DNA from: Solen grandis
Lineage: Eukaryota; Mollusca; Bivalvia; Adapedonta; Solenidae
Assembly: GCA_021229015.1 (NCBI GenBank)
Contig: CM037779.1
Span: 620,001-684,000 of the forward strand
Length of the DNA stretch: 64,000 nucleotides
Direction of reading: 5' to 3'
This document shows, one piece after another, positions 24,901 through 34,819 of this stretch (its first letter is position 1; each line of letters starts with the position of its first letter). The translations under genes and the position numbers were made by a program. Below the pieces are notes generated by a model. The model was not told the origin of the DNA. It searched no databases and saw only the letters and a list, made by a program, of their open reading frames with translations.

Positions 24901-27900
24901 TTGATGATCAGGGCTGTACATACCTGTATGTGTGGTTCTAAGTTGATGATCAGGGCTGTACATACCTGTATGTGTGGTTCTATGTTGATGATCAGGGCTG
25001 TACTTACCTGTATGCGTGGTTCTAAGTTGATGATCAGGGCTGTACTTTCCTGTATGTGTGGTTCTATGTTGATGATCAGGGCTGTACTTACCTGTATGTG
25101 TGGTTCTAAGTTGATGATCAGGGCTGTACTTTCCTGTATGTGTGGTTCTATGTTGATGATCAGGGCTGTACTTACCTGTATGTGAGGTTCTAAGTTGATG
25201 ATCAGGGCTGTACTTACCTGTATGTGTGGTTCTATGTTGATGATCAGGGCTGTACTTACCTGTATGTGTGGTTCTATGTTGATGATCAGGGCTGTACATA
25301 CCTGTATGTGTGGTTCTATGTTGATGATCAGGGCTGTACTTACCTGTATGTGTGGTTCTATGTTGATGATCAGGGCTGTACTTACCTGTATGTGTGGTTC
25401 TATGTTGATGATCAGGGCTGTACTTACCTGTATGCGTGGTTCTATGTTGATGATCAGGGCTGTACTTACCTATATGTGTGGTTCTATGTTGATGATCAGG
25501 GCTGTACATACCTGTATGTGTGGTTCTATGTTGATGATCAGGGCTGTACTTACCTGTATGTGTGGTTCTATGTTGATGATCAGGGCTGTACTTACCTGTA
25601 TGTGTGGTTCTATGTTGATGATCAGGGCTGTACATACCTGTATGTGTGGTTCTATGTTCATGATCAGGACTGTACTTACCTGTATGTGTGGTTCTATGTT
25701 GATGATCAGGGCTGTACTTACCTGTATGTGTGGTTCTATGTTCATGATCAGGACTGTACTTACCTGTATGTGTGGTTCTATGTTGATGATCAGGGCTGTA
25801 CCTACCTATATGTGTGGTTCTATGTTGATGATCAGGGCTGTTCTTACCTGTATGTGTGGTTCTATGTTCATGATCAGGACTGTACTTACATGTATGTGTG
25901 GTTCTATGATGATGATCAGGGTTGTACTTACCTGTATGTGTGGTTCTATGTTGATGATCAGGGCTGTACATACCTGTATGTGTGGTTCTAAGTTGATGAT
26001 CAGGGCTGTACCTACCTGTATATGTGGTTCTATGTTGATGATCAGGGCTTTACTTACCTGTATGTGTGGTTCTATGTTGATGATCAGGGCTGTACTTACC
26101 TGTATATGTGGTTCTAAGTTGATGATCAGGGCTGTACCTACCTGTATGTGTGGTTCTATGTTGATGATCAGGGCTGTACTTACCTGTATGTGTGGTTCTA
26201 TGTTGATGATCAGGGCTGTACCTACCTGTATGTGTGGTTCTATGTTGATGATCAGGGCTGTACTTACCTGTATGTGTGGTTCTATGTTGATGATCAGGGC
26301 TGTACTTACCTGTATGTGTGGTTCTATGTTGATGATCAGGGCTGTACTTACCTGTATGTGTGGTTCTATGTTGATGATCAGGGCTGTACTTACCTGTATG
26401 TGTGGTTCTATGTTGATGATCAGGGCTGTACTTACCTGTATGTGTGGTTCTATGTTGATGATCAGGGCTGTACTTACCTGTATGTGTGGTTCTATGTTGA
26501 TGATCAGGGCTGTACTTACCTGTATGTGTGGTTCTATGTTGATGATCAGGGCTGTACTTACCTGTATGTGTGGTTCTATGTTGATGATCAGGGCTGTACT
26601 TACCTGTATGTGTGGTTCTATGTTGATGATCAGGGCTGTACTTACCTGTATGTGTGGTTCTATGTTGATGATCAGGGCTGTACTTACCTGTATGTGTGGT
26701 TCTATGTTGATGATCAGGGCTGTACTTACCTGTATGTGTGGTTCTATGTTGATGATCAGGGCTGTAATTATCTGTATGTGTGGTTCTATGTTGATGATCA
26801 GGGCTGTACTTACCTGTATGTGTGGTTCTATGTTGATGATCAGGGCTGTACATACCTGTATGTGTGGTTCTAAGTTGATGATCAGAGCTGTACATACCTG
26901 TATGTGTGGTTCTATGTTGATGATCAGGGCTGTACTTACCTGTATGCGTGGTTCTATGTTGATGATCAGGGCTGTACTTACCTGTATGTGTGGTTCTATG
27001 TTGATGATCAGGGCTGTACTTACCTGTATGGTGATAATGGGTTCTAACTCCTCGTACTCCACCTTCACACACTTTGCCGCCCGCTGGGCTTGTATCTGTG
27101 TGTCCGCAAGTATGGCCCCAATTATCTGCCCCTGACTGTGCACCTGTTTGGGTGTAATTAACGTCCTGTATTAGATTCACAGTTGTAACAGTCATAATTT
27201 TCTAAACGATTTATAACTTACAAAAATATTTTGTTTTGCTGAAAGGTAGCCACAAGACATTGTAAATATTTTTGTAACAATAAAACACAGAATGTGCAAT
27301 GTCAATTATAAACCTTCCAAACTCCTTAAGGATGAACCATACAGTCAATTTAACATTTATTTCATCTTTTAGTCTTTAGCATTAAATAATAATTTTTGCA
27401 AAGGATCAAGCTGATTTCATGAATGATGTAACCATGTTATTCACAAATATTTAGTGTAACAACTCTGTTGTTTACCGGTACATACCATTTACAGTTCAGT
27501 AATGTGACATTCATGAAGTCAAATATTTGCACATGAATATACACAAACATAATTGTATGAGTATAGGAAATTGATGATATTTAAAGAGAATGAAAATCAA
27601 CATAAATCAAACTGTACTTAAATGTGTATAACCTTTGAGGTAGCAAATATCTCTTCATCAGCAACAACAGAGCCCCACATATTGTGTCCAGGGACGTCCT
27701 GGTGACTAATGAAGTCCCGCACCCCAGGCATGGTCAGTGCCTCCCCTGGGTCCACATTCAGGATGTTGGCATGAGCCTTTGTACTTACAACAAAAGCCAG
27801 ATATAGCTCATCTGAAATTAAACATAACCCAGGTAAAGCTTTCTGGAATGGACTTTTCACAGTGTTTAATGCTTTATTTAAATTGACTTACACACTATCC

Positions 27901-30900
27901 AATAGATTTTTCTTGGATAGTACGTAGTCAAAGGTTGACCTGGTTTACAAAAAAGAATGCATGGATTTGTTTGTGATACTGTTTGTGACGGTCAACCTAG
28001 CCTGAAAAAGGCGGGGCTTAAAATTCACTGCTAAAACTGGAAAAGAGTATTATACACAACCTAGGGAAAGCTTGTCTGGAATTAAACAAATTTGTACACT
28101 TCATTGGTAGTAAGAGCAGTCCTCCATCAAAATATTGAAAATAATATCAATATCTCTTCTTCCTGACATGAAAGAGACTCTAAAGTTTTAGGAGTACAAC
28201 AACCAGTCACACCATTACAATCCACTCATCAATCTTTTAAGCATGTTATAAAATACTGGAAAATCTTCTATTTAGTTATTATTTGAGACTAGAATTTCAT
28301 TATATCTAATCTAGAGGAGTCAACAAAGATTATGTTTTAAAGGTGCCAGATTCTACATGTTACATATGTTGATCATTGAGATTTAAATGTTGATCATTGG
28401 GATTTAAATGTTGATCACTGAGATTTAAATGTTGATCACTGAGATTTAAATGTTGATCTTTGAGATTTAAATGTTGATCACTGAGATTTAAATGTTGATC
28501 ACTGAGATTTAAATGTTGATCATTGAGATTTAAATGTTGATCATTGAGATTTAAATGTTGATCATTGAGATTTAAATGTTGATCATTGAGATTTAAATGT
28601 TGATCACTGAGATTTAAATGTTGATCATTGAGATTTAAATGTTGATCATTGAGATTTAAATGTTGATCATTGAGATTTAAATGTTGATCACTGAGATTTA
28701 AATGTTGATCACTGAGATTTAAATGTTGATCAATGAGATTTAAATGTATCCGATACTGAAATCCCTTACTTGTGTAGGTTGGCATGTCATCCACATACAC
28801 AGCCTCGCCCGTCACTTGTTTCTGGGCGGAGAGGTGACACAAGGGCCGCCCAACAGGATCCTCCTCCAACTGACCGGAGCCCACCACCTGGTAGAGTTGG
28901 GAGCCCTTCGTAGGGTCACGTTTGAATGGGGCTGTGGCACTCTGGTAATAGGATGGCAGCTTGCTGCCTGTTGATATACGCTGAACAAAAAAGATGGGAC
29001 ATAGAGGTCATTAAACTAATGGCTATCAATTGATGCACAGGAACATATTCCAAACAAGAGCTGTCAGGGAGACAGCGCCCTCGACTATTCTCAGTGCTTT
29101 TGAGTATAAAAAAAAAGCCATGCTGAATCTTTCAAGAGCCATATACAGTGTATCTGTCCAAATACATGATATTGTCTGCTCTTTTCTACTCAATGCAATT
29201 ATGTTGCTGAACAAGTATACAAAGTATCAAAGCAATAACATGACTTTGAAATATTTATGGGTGTATTTTTATATGGTCACCAAGGGGAATAACTCCATTA
29301 AAATCCATGCTACAGGTTTGGGCTTGGTCAGTGAGCTACAATTATGACCCTAATTTTAAGTTTCAAAATACCTTTGGGGTTGGGAGATTGAATTTAATAA
29401 TTAACCAGGAATTTCTAAGTTCAAAAATCAGAAAAAGTCCATGCTTGAGTTATGGGTCTTGGTCAGTGAGCTACAATTATGATCCCAAATACATTTCTAA
29501 AGTTTAAAGTGAATACCTTACGTGGTTGTGGAGATATAAGAAGATACAAAAACTTGCAATCAAAACCTTAACCTTAAGTGTTACGTCGACGCTGACGCCA
29601 GGGTGAATAGGATAGCTCTCACTATTCTTCGAATAGACGACTTAAAAAATGAACAATAAAAACAAGGAAATGTGTCTCTGTGACACTGATGACCCACTGA
29701 CATACGTCGGTCCATACCAAACATTTGCTTGTATATTTAAAAGTTTATATCTTGATGTACATTTTTGTCAAGTTTAATGATAATGTGAATTTATCTTCAT
29801 AAAAAAAAAATTAAACACAAAGGTAAACCTGAGGCAGGACAACCAATTTCACCATCTTCATTCATCCTTGAAATATGTCACTTGCCAAAGATTGTATAAA
29901 AATTAAAAGTCCATTTCATGATGTTCATGTGTACAAGTTTCATTAAGATGTGAAGTCATCTTTATAGAAAAAAGCTTAAACACAAAGGTAAACTAGAGGT
30001 GTGATTGACGGACAGATGAACAAATGCAAAAACAAATACACAGAGTGAAAATCTATATACCCCAGCAAGGCAGCTGGCAGGGCATAAAAATAAGTTTAGA
30101 ATCTTATTCATATCAAAAATTTTCCAGGTTTCCATATTCAGTTTCAGACTGCTATAATCTATTTTTAGGATAGATGCGAATAAGTTTAGTAGACATCATA
30201 CTGTTAACAGAACACTGACTGATTGTTGAGTAAATACTTAAGTATTTAGCAACCATTTTCATACTTTTCTCAGGTACAGTATTTTAAGATTTAAGAAAAC
30301 AATAAGTTTGCTTCCTGCAGTTAATATTTTATATCACAGATCCTAAAATTGAGTACTCTAGATTTACATAACACAAGACATATGGTGTTCTGGACGGATA
30401 TTTTTGGGCTTTTTTTCATCAAAATAGATCAAAGGTCAAGGCCAACAGCTTAATATAAAGGTCCATCACTTAAGCAAAAGTCCAAATATTGAAGCAAAGC
30501 AATGAAGCACATAACAGTTAGATTTAAAAAAGGTAAACCTAAGGGGCCGCCTGAAGATGCCTGACGCCTGCCCGGACATCATCAATTTAAAGGTGAAAAA
30601 CCTGTCCAAAAAATGTTAAAGTCACGACTAAATGACTATATGCAATCCCATATTTCTAGAGTTTATAGAAAGATGCAATGTATTTCATTTTCTTAAATTT
30701 GAAAACCCTTTTTACCCTTAATGCTTTCCCTCATAGAGGAAACCATGAAAAGACCTATGCGAACAACAAAAAACCAGATCAGCCTGTGAGTAACTTGCAG
30801 GCTGATCAGGTTTTATGTTGTTCGCTGCAGCTCAGTGGTCTGGAAATGAGGACTTTGTAATTAAATTTGGTAAGGTTGAACTGTGGTTTTCTGCAGATCA

Positions 30901-33672
30901 GGCTTTATGTCGTACCTATTGAGTGCGTCAAAATGAGTCTATATGAGGGAAAGGGGTAATGCAGATTCTACCTTTCTACCAATATGTCCTCTCTTTCATA
31001 AGTAATGCCATTCTGATGTCTGACCCGAATACAAATCTACACTTTTATATGCTGCCTGGCCTCATATCTACATACCCTGGTGTTGAGGTGTTCCAGGACT
31101 GTGAGGTAGAATTTGAAAAAGAAACTAGTGGTCAGTGTCCTTCTGTACTCAACCATGCCTCCTGGTGCCCCAGCGTCCAGTGGGAGATCCTCTGCTAGTA
31201 GTTGACACACTTCCTGGACTAGGCCATCCTCCCATTTCCTGGTGAGGAATACATGTAAGAGGTTCACCTCAATATCCATAGTACCATAAATATCAGTACC
31301 ATAATACTCAAACCATGGATCTAATTCTTTAATTTTTTACTTGTTTAGTTAAAACATGAGTATCTAAATTTAAATACTTAGTTAAATGGGTCTGCAATGT
31401 ACACATTTAAATTGAGATGTCTAAATACACTTAAGTATTTAAGTTTTAGACAGTTTTGCCCACTTCCTTAGGTAATGAAAGAAAGCCAAAAATTGAAAAA
31501 TCTTCATTGTAATGGACTATTCTAAGCTATAAACCATCCTAAAAAATGTTCTCCTTTGATTTATTTTAGCAATAAAGAAAAATATGTAAACTGACTTAAT
31601 GGACCCTACATAAAGTCTGATTTTTTTTTTCAAATCATGTATCCACAATATAATAATTATACAAGTACAGTAATAGACAAGTGATCATCATAGGATAGTG
31701 TATAGAGCTCATTGTGTTCCTCTGCTGCATTACATTTACTAGCAGTGTTTCAGACTTAAGTTGGTGTCAAGTTCCTGTGAAATTAGATTTTACTTGATGG
31801 CAAATTAATACAAGAGGCCCATGATGGCCCTAAATCGCTCACCTGAGATAAATAGGTTGACCCAAGGAACATCTGTACCAATTTATTTTAAAATCTGGCC
31901 AGCAGTTTTGAAGAAGATGATTTTTAAAGTTTTCATATTTTTTTTCTTTTTGTTGCCATGGCAACCAGAGTTCTACATGGATCAAGTTTATTTTAGCAGC
32001 TTTTGTGAAGGTTGACCCAAGGATCATCCCTGCCAAGTTTAATCTAAATCTGTCCAGTGGTTTCAGAGGAGATGTTGTTTAAAGGTTTCTCTATGTACAT
32101 ATAAGGCAAATAAGCCCCGCCCCTGGCGGCCATGTTTTTTACGGATCAGAATAATTTTAGCAACTTTGGTAGAGGTTGGCCCAAGGAATATCTGTACCAA
32201 TTTATTTTAAAATCTGGCCAGTAGTTTTGAAGAAGATGACTTTTAAAGTTTTCTTTTTTTCTTGTTTTTTTGTTGCCATGGCAACCAGAGTTCTACATGG
32301 ATCAAGTTTATTTTAGCAACTTTTGTGAAGGTTGACCCAAGGATCATCCCTGCCAATTTGAATCAAATTCTGTCCAGTGGTTTCAGAGGAGATGTTGTTT
32401 AAAGGTTTCTCTATATACATATAAGGCAAATAAGCCCCGCCCCTGGCGGCCATGTTTTTTTACAGATCGGAATAATTTTAGCAACTTTGGTAGAGGTTGA
32501 CCCAAGGAACATCTGTACCAATTTATTTTAAAATCTGGCCAGTAGTTTTGAAGAAGATGATTTTTAAAGTTTTCATTTTTTTTCCCTTTTTGTTGCCATG
32601 GCAACCAGAGTTCTACATGGATCAAGTTTATTTTAGCAACTTTTGTGAAGGTTGACCCAAGGATCATCCCTGCCAATTTTAATCAAATTCTGTCCAGTGG
32701 TTTCAGAGGAGATGTTGTTTAAAGGTTTCTCTATATACATATAAGACAAATAAGCCCCGCCCCTGGCGGCCATGTTTTTTTACGGATCGGAATAATTTTA
32801 GCAACTTTGGTAGAGGTTGACCCAAGGAACATCTGTACCAATTTATTTTAAAATCTGGCCAGTAGTTTTGAAGAAGATGATTTTTAAAGTTTTCATTTTT
32901 TTCCCCTTTTTGTTGCCATGGCAACCAGAGTTCTACATGGATCAAGTTTATTTTAGCAACTTTTGTGAAGGTTGACCCAAGGATCATCCCTGCCAAGTTT
33001 AATCAAATTCTGTCCAGTGGTTTCAGAGGAGATGTTGTTTAAAGGTTTCTCTATATACATATAAGGCAAATAAGCCCCGCCCCTGGCGGCCATGTTTTTT
33101 TACGGATCCAAATAATTTGAACAATCTTGGTAGACACTTACCAAAGGAACATCTGTGCCAAAACATTTTGAAATTCAGTTGGTTGTTTTGGAGAAGAAGA
33201 CATTTTAAGTTTTTTCTTTCCGTTGCCATGGCAACCAGAATTCCAAATGGAATTCAATTCTTTGAACAACTTTGAAAGGGGACCACCCAAGGAACATCCC
33301 TGTAAAGTTTTATCAAAATTGACCAAGCGGTTAAGGAGGAGATGTCGTTTGAAGCAAAATGTTGACGGACGACGGACGGACGGACGGACGACGGACGGAC
33401 GACGGACGAAGACCGGTCACAATAGCTCACCTTGAGCCTCTGGCTCAGGTGAGCTAACAAAGCCATAAAAGGCCTGATGCCCCATACCTCCCCACGACCT
33501 TTTCCATGGTACTGACAGGCATCACCGTAATGGGTGCCATACCACCGTATGCAGCATGGAACTCTTTTATCACATCGCTGTTTTCCTCAAACACAACACG
33601 GAATCCTGCATTCACTGTGGCGATGTCATCCTCTCGTCGGTATGCTTGTTTGTAGCCATAAAAATGCTCATT
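12432..33672 (-). CDS. XDH: Xanthine dehydrogenase, 14 internal exons
   Basis: Oxidises hypoxanthine and xanthine to urate using Mo-pterin, 2Fe-2S and FAD. Exons in gene order: 33672-33488, 31238-31076, 28980-28770, 27811-27633, 27143-27024, 22765-22544, 22118-21985, 21267-21180, 20736-20650, 20056-19865, 19338-19193, 18760-18679, 16634-16539, 12560-12432; all phases match and sum to 678 codons. They run from the late FAD domain ([11 protein letters not shown]) to [12 protein letters not shown] in the Mo-pterin domain. Residues matching bovine Gln767 (STQNP), Phe798/Glu802 (GGGFGGKE), Arg880 ([10 protein letters not shown]), Phe914 (THFNQ) and Ala1079 are present. Glu802 and Arg880 argue for XDH rather than aldehyde oxidase. 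The Phe1009 position is Tyr (GISYT). Donors are GT throughout; 27632 (GTTATA) is weak. The N-terminal 2Fe-2S and early FAD exons are missing beyond the gap at 33830. The gene continues in exons of the 58-64 kb block. Confidence 0.95.
13455..16482 (+). mobile_element. Pearl-like element, outer copy
   Basis: Begins CAAGAGGGCCATGATGGCC, then TCGCTCACCTGA. It holds core repeats of about 165 bp (GTGACCCCTGGGGCGGGGCC), a GACGGACGG microsatellite and hairpin GAGCACgttGTGCTC, and ends GGTGAGCTAA. The start and end arms (GCTCACCTGA / TCAGGTGAGC) are inverted. It is interrupted by an inner element at 14305-16038. It lies in the XDH intron between exons 16539-16634 and 12432-12560. Confidence 0.8.
14305..16038 (+). 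mobile_element. Pearl-like element, nested copy
   Basis: A complete element of the same kind with about eight core units of 165 bp (GTGACCCCTGGTGCGGGGTC), then a GCACGCACG/GACGGACG microsatellite, terminal hairpin and GGTGAGCTAA. It splits the outer element; the undisturbed sequence survives at about 16198-16215, so the empty site can be read directly. Confidence 0.85.
16900..18405 (+). mobile_element. Hairpin-ended dispersed element (TCGAATAG family)
   Basis: Starts CAAGAGCTGTCAGAGCAC, then TTGACTATTC. It holds about 160-bp units with TGCATGCAAAACTTTAACCA and ends TATTCttcGAATA, GTTGAGCTAA. It is interrupted by a piggyBac-like MITE at 17218-17452. Confidence 0.75.
17218..17452 (-). mobile_element. 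piggyBac-like MITE, 5' end trimmed
   Basis: Same family as 51535-51768. The right end GAGGGAAAGGG-TTAA is intact and the left end starts within the inverted repeat (CCCTCATATAG). A 20-bp internal stretch (CACATAAAGCCTGATCTGCA) is tandemly doubled. Confidence 0.75.
20985..21165. repeat. Dispersed repeat in XDH intron
   Basis: Shares CTATCCAATAGAT, GGTAGTCAA, TTTGTAGTACTGTTTGTG and GTTAAAACTGG in order with 27880-28045, another XDH intron. Diverged, no coding capacity. Confidence 0.6.
21855..21965 (+). mobile_element. SINE 3' part
   Basis: GTGCAAAGTACTGGTCCAAC and GAGAGGGATAGGTGTAA match the tail of the tRNA-headed element at 38345-38570. Reverse-strand fragments of the same tail occur at about 48655-48700 and 61068-61120. 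Confidence 0.55.
22800..23035 (-). mobile_element. tRNA-headed SINE-like copy
   Basis: On the minus strand a tRNA-like head (CTGTGGCCAAGTGGTTATTG) is followed by GAAGCCTGTCAGGTGGCTTG and an AT-rich tail with GATGTTAAACTCCAAAAC. Diverged. Confidence 0.5.
23530..23765. repeat. Dispersed repeat, pairs with 30395-30625
   Basis: Both carry CACTTAAGCA, TATTGAAGCA, GAAGTACATA/GAAGCACATA, CCTGCCCRGACATCA and CAATTTAAAG in the same order. Non-coding, in XDH introns. Confidence 0.6.
24255..27023 (-). repeat. 42-bp minisatellite of 5' splice-donor sequence in XDH intron
   Basis: About 66 units of 42 bp fill the start of the intron after exon 27143-27024. On the gene strand each unit contains ACACATACAG|GTAAGTAC followed by AGCCCTGATCATCAACATAG. 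The exon itself ends ACCATACAG|GTAAGTAC, so the unit is a copy of the exon end plus the donor and first intron bases. Most units keep GTAAGT; others have GTATGT or GTAGGT, and a few have GAAAGT, which destroys the donor. Units are almost identical from 26140 to 26760 and more variable toward 24255. No stop-free frame here is an independent gene. Confidence 0.97.
27880..28045. repeat. Dispersed repeat in XDH intron
   Basis: Partner of 20985-21165 (CTATCCAATAGAT, TAGTCAA, GATACTGTTTGTG, CTAAAACTGG). Confidence 0.6.
28355..28745 (-). repeat. 21-bp minisatellite in XDH intron
   Basis: About 18 units of GATTTAAATGTTGATCAYTGA (plus strand). It begins about 25 nt downstream of the donor of exon 28980-28770 (ACACAA|GTAAGG). 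The frame is open from the exon through the array on the minus strand because 21 is a multiple of three. Confidence 0.95.
29055..29645 (+). mobile_element. Hairpin-ended dispersed element, third subfamily
   Basis: Starts CAAGAGCTGTCAGGGAGACA with its own hairpin, then TCGACTATTC. Internal units share GGTCAGTGAGCTACAATTATG. It ends CACTATTCttcGAATAGACGA then CTTAA. Located between XDH exons. Confidence 0.65.
29690..30085. repeat. Dispersed repeat with ATACCCCAGC end
   Basis: Two related half-units share ACACAAAGGTAAAC and TTCATCTT/CATCTTTATAG-type segments, followed by ACAGATGAACAAATGCAAAA and CCCCAGCAAGGCAGCTGG. Non-coding. Confidence 0.4.
30395..30625. repeat. Dispersed repeat, pairs with 23530-23765
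   Basis: See the partner entry; shared blocks include CACTTAAGCA, ATTGAAGCA and CCTGCCCGGACATCAT. Confidence 0.6.
30722..30955 (+). mobile_element. piggyBac-like MITE, 234 bp
   Basis: Flanked by TTAA on the left and GTAA (decayed TTAA) on the right. The ends are TGCTTTCCCTCATAGAGG and TATGAGGGAAAGGG. The centre is a long palindrome around CTGATCAGGTTTTATG. Same length as the copies at 51535 and 60196. Confidence 0.8.
31811..33457 (+). mobile_element. Pearl-like element with about 320-bp core units
   Basis: Starts CAAGAGGCCCATGATGGCCC and TCGCTCACCTGAG. About four core units (GTTGCCATGGCAACCAGAG, GCCCCGCCCCTGGCGGCCAT) follow, then a GACGGACG microsatellite and hairpin GAGCCtctGGCTC, ending AGGTGAGCTAA. 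It lies in the XDH intron just 30 bp downstream of exon 33672-33488. Short minus-strand frames within it are repeat by-products. Confidence 0.8.
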
Positions 33673-33829
33673 CTGAGAGGAGATCATGCATAACATTATT
33701 AAAACAATACCTAACATAGAACTTAAGTTGGCAAATATATTCAAATTAATATAGATGACTTCATGTTTTGACCTGCTTTTTTGCCCAATGAAAATCTTTT
33801 ATTTCCATTTCTTTCTTTTTTTTATTTCA

Positions 33830-33929
33830 NNNNNNNNNNNNNNNNNNNNNNNNNNNNNNNNNNNNNNNNNNNNNNNNNNNNNNNNNNNNNNNNNNNNNNN
33901 NNNNNNNNNNNNNNNNNNNNNNNNNNNNN
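33830..33929. other. Assembly gap (100 N)
   Basis: Exactly 100 N. The XDH exon at 33488-33672 lies on its left; the upstream half of the gene does not appear on its right. Confidence 0.99.
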
Positions 33930-34128
33930 ATGCTTATGTCTCAGTAACTAGGCATGGGATTAATTTTAGACTTCATAAAATATTAAGGGTTATCAGACTA
34001 TCAAGGTATATTATTTTTGACTATTATTATGTACAGGGTATGTGAAGGACAAGAATTGCAATAGATTTCATTTGATTTACCAACAAGCATTTTGAATAGT
34101 CGAGCGTGCTGTCCTCTGACAGCTCTTG
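33930..34128 (-). mobile_element. Hairpin-ended dispersed element, truncated by the gap
   Basis: Reverse complement of the start of the TCGAATAG family (compare 11358-11560), ending at GACAGCTCTTG. It sits at the very edge of contig C. Confidence 0.75.
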
Positions 34129-34249
34129 TTAATATATTAATGTTCAATCACGAGTCTCAACTAACAAACAAAAAATTAAACTCTGTTAGTGATAGCAAAA
34201 CGTAAAAGATTCTTACTCTGATTTTTTCGATATACCGTAATCGGTTTGA

Positions 34250-34610
34250 TATAAGGGGATGTATTCTCCCCGATAATGTTTTCTCTATTTTTTATGATCT
34301 AGAGATGAGATGTTTCTTTTAAATGATATAGATCGTGGTTTAACAATAGACGAGTTATCATTGATATTTCTTTTCTGTTTGCAGATAATATGGTTTTAAT
34401 TGGATCAAGTGTACATGATTTACAACAAAGTTTGGAAAGGTTTCTCGACTACTGTAATCATTGGGGACTGGATGTAAATACAGAGTAAACACAAATAGTA
34501 GTTTTCTGAAAAATGGAAACATTAAAGCATATGAACATTGGTTTTATAATGAAGTGAAATTAGACATTGTAAATGATTTAATTATCTTGGTATAGTACGT
34601 AATTATAAGG
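34250..34610 (+). pseudogene. Non-LTR retrotransposon reverse transcriptase relic
   Basis: Split over frames, the plus strand reads FADNMVLIGSSVHDLQQSLE followed by RFLDYCNHWGLDVNTE. This fits the RT catalytic region of CR1/L2/Jockey-type elements (the Y/FADD box, here FADN, then the W-GL-VN motif). Frameshifts and stops on both sides make it non-functional. Confidence 0.65.
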
Positions 34611-34727
34611 GGTCTTTTGCGTTAAATCCACAAATGTAATGTGGAAAAGTCTTAAATTACAATACTAAAAAAAATCGAGGTAAATTTGGGGTATCCTTGC
34701 AATATTTTGTTGGCTCAATATTGACTT

Positions 34728-34816
34728 ACATTTGTTTTTGTTTTTTGTTTGTTTTGTTTTTTTGCTTTTTTTTTTGTTTGTTTTTTTGTTGTTGTTGTTG
34801 TTGTTGTTGTTGTTTT
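34728..34816. repeat. T-rich low-complexity and TTG microsatellite
   Basis: TTTTTGTTTGTTTTG-like run ending in about nine TTG triplets. Confidence 0.9.
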
Positions 34817-34819
34817 AAA

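Noticed and set aside
24232..25971. 579-codon minus-strand open frame (and 646-codon plus-strand frame at 25195-27135)
   Set aside because: Both are translations of the 42-bp minisatellite in the XDH intron; stop-free only because the unit is a multiple of three.
32383..32996. Two near-identical 97-codon minus-strand frames
   Set aside because: Repeated core units of the pearl-like element at 31811-33457.
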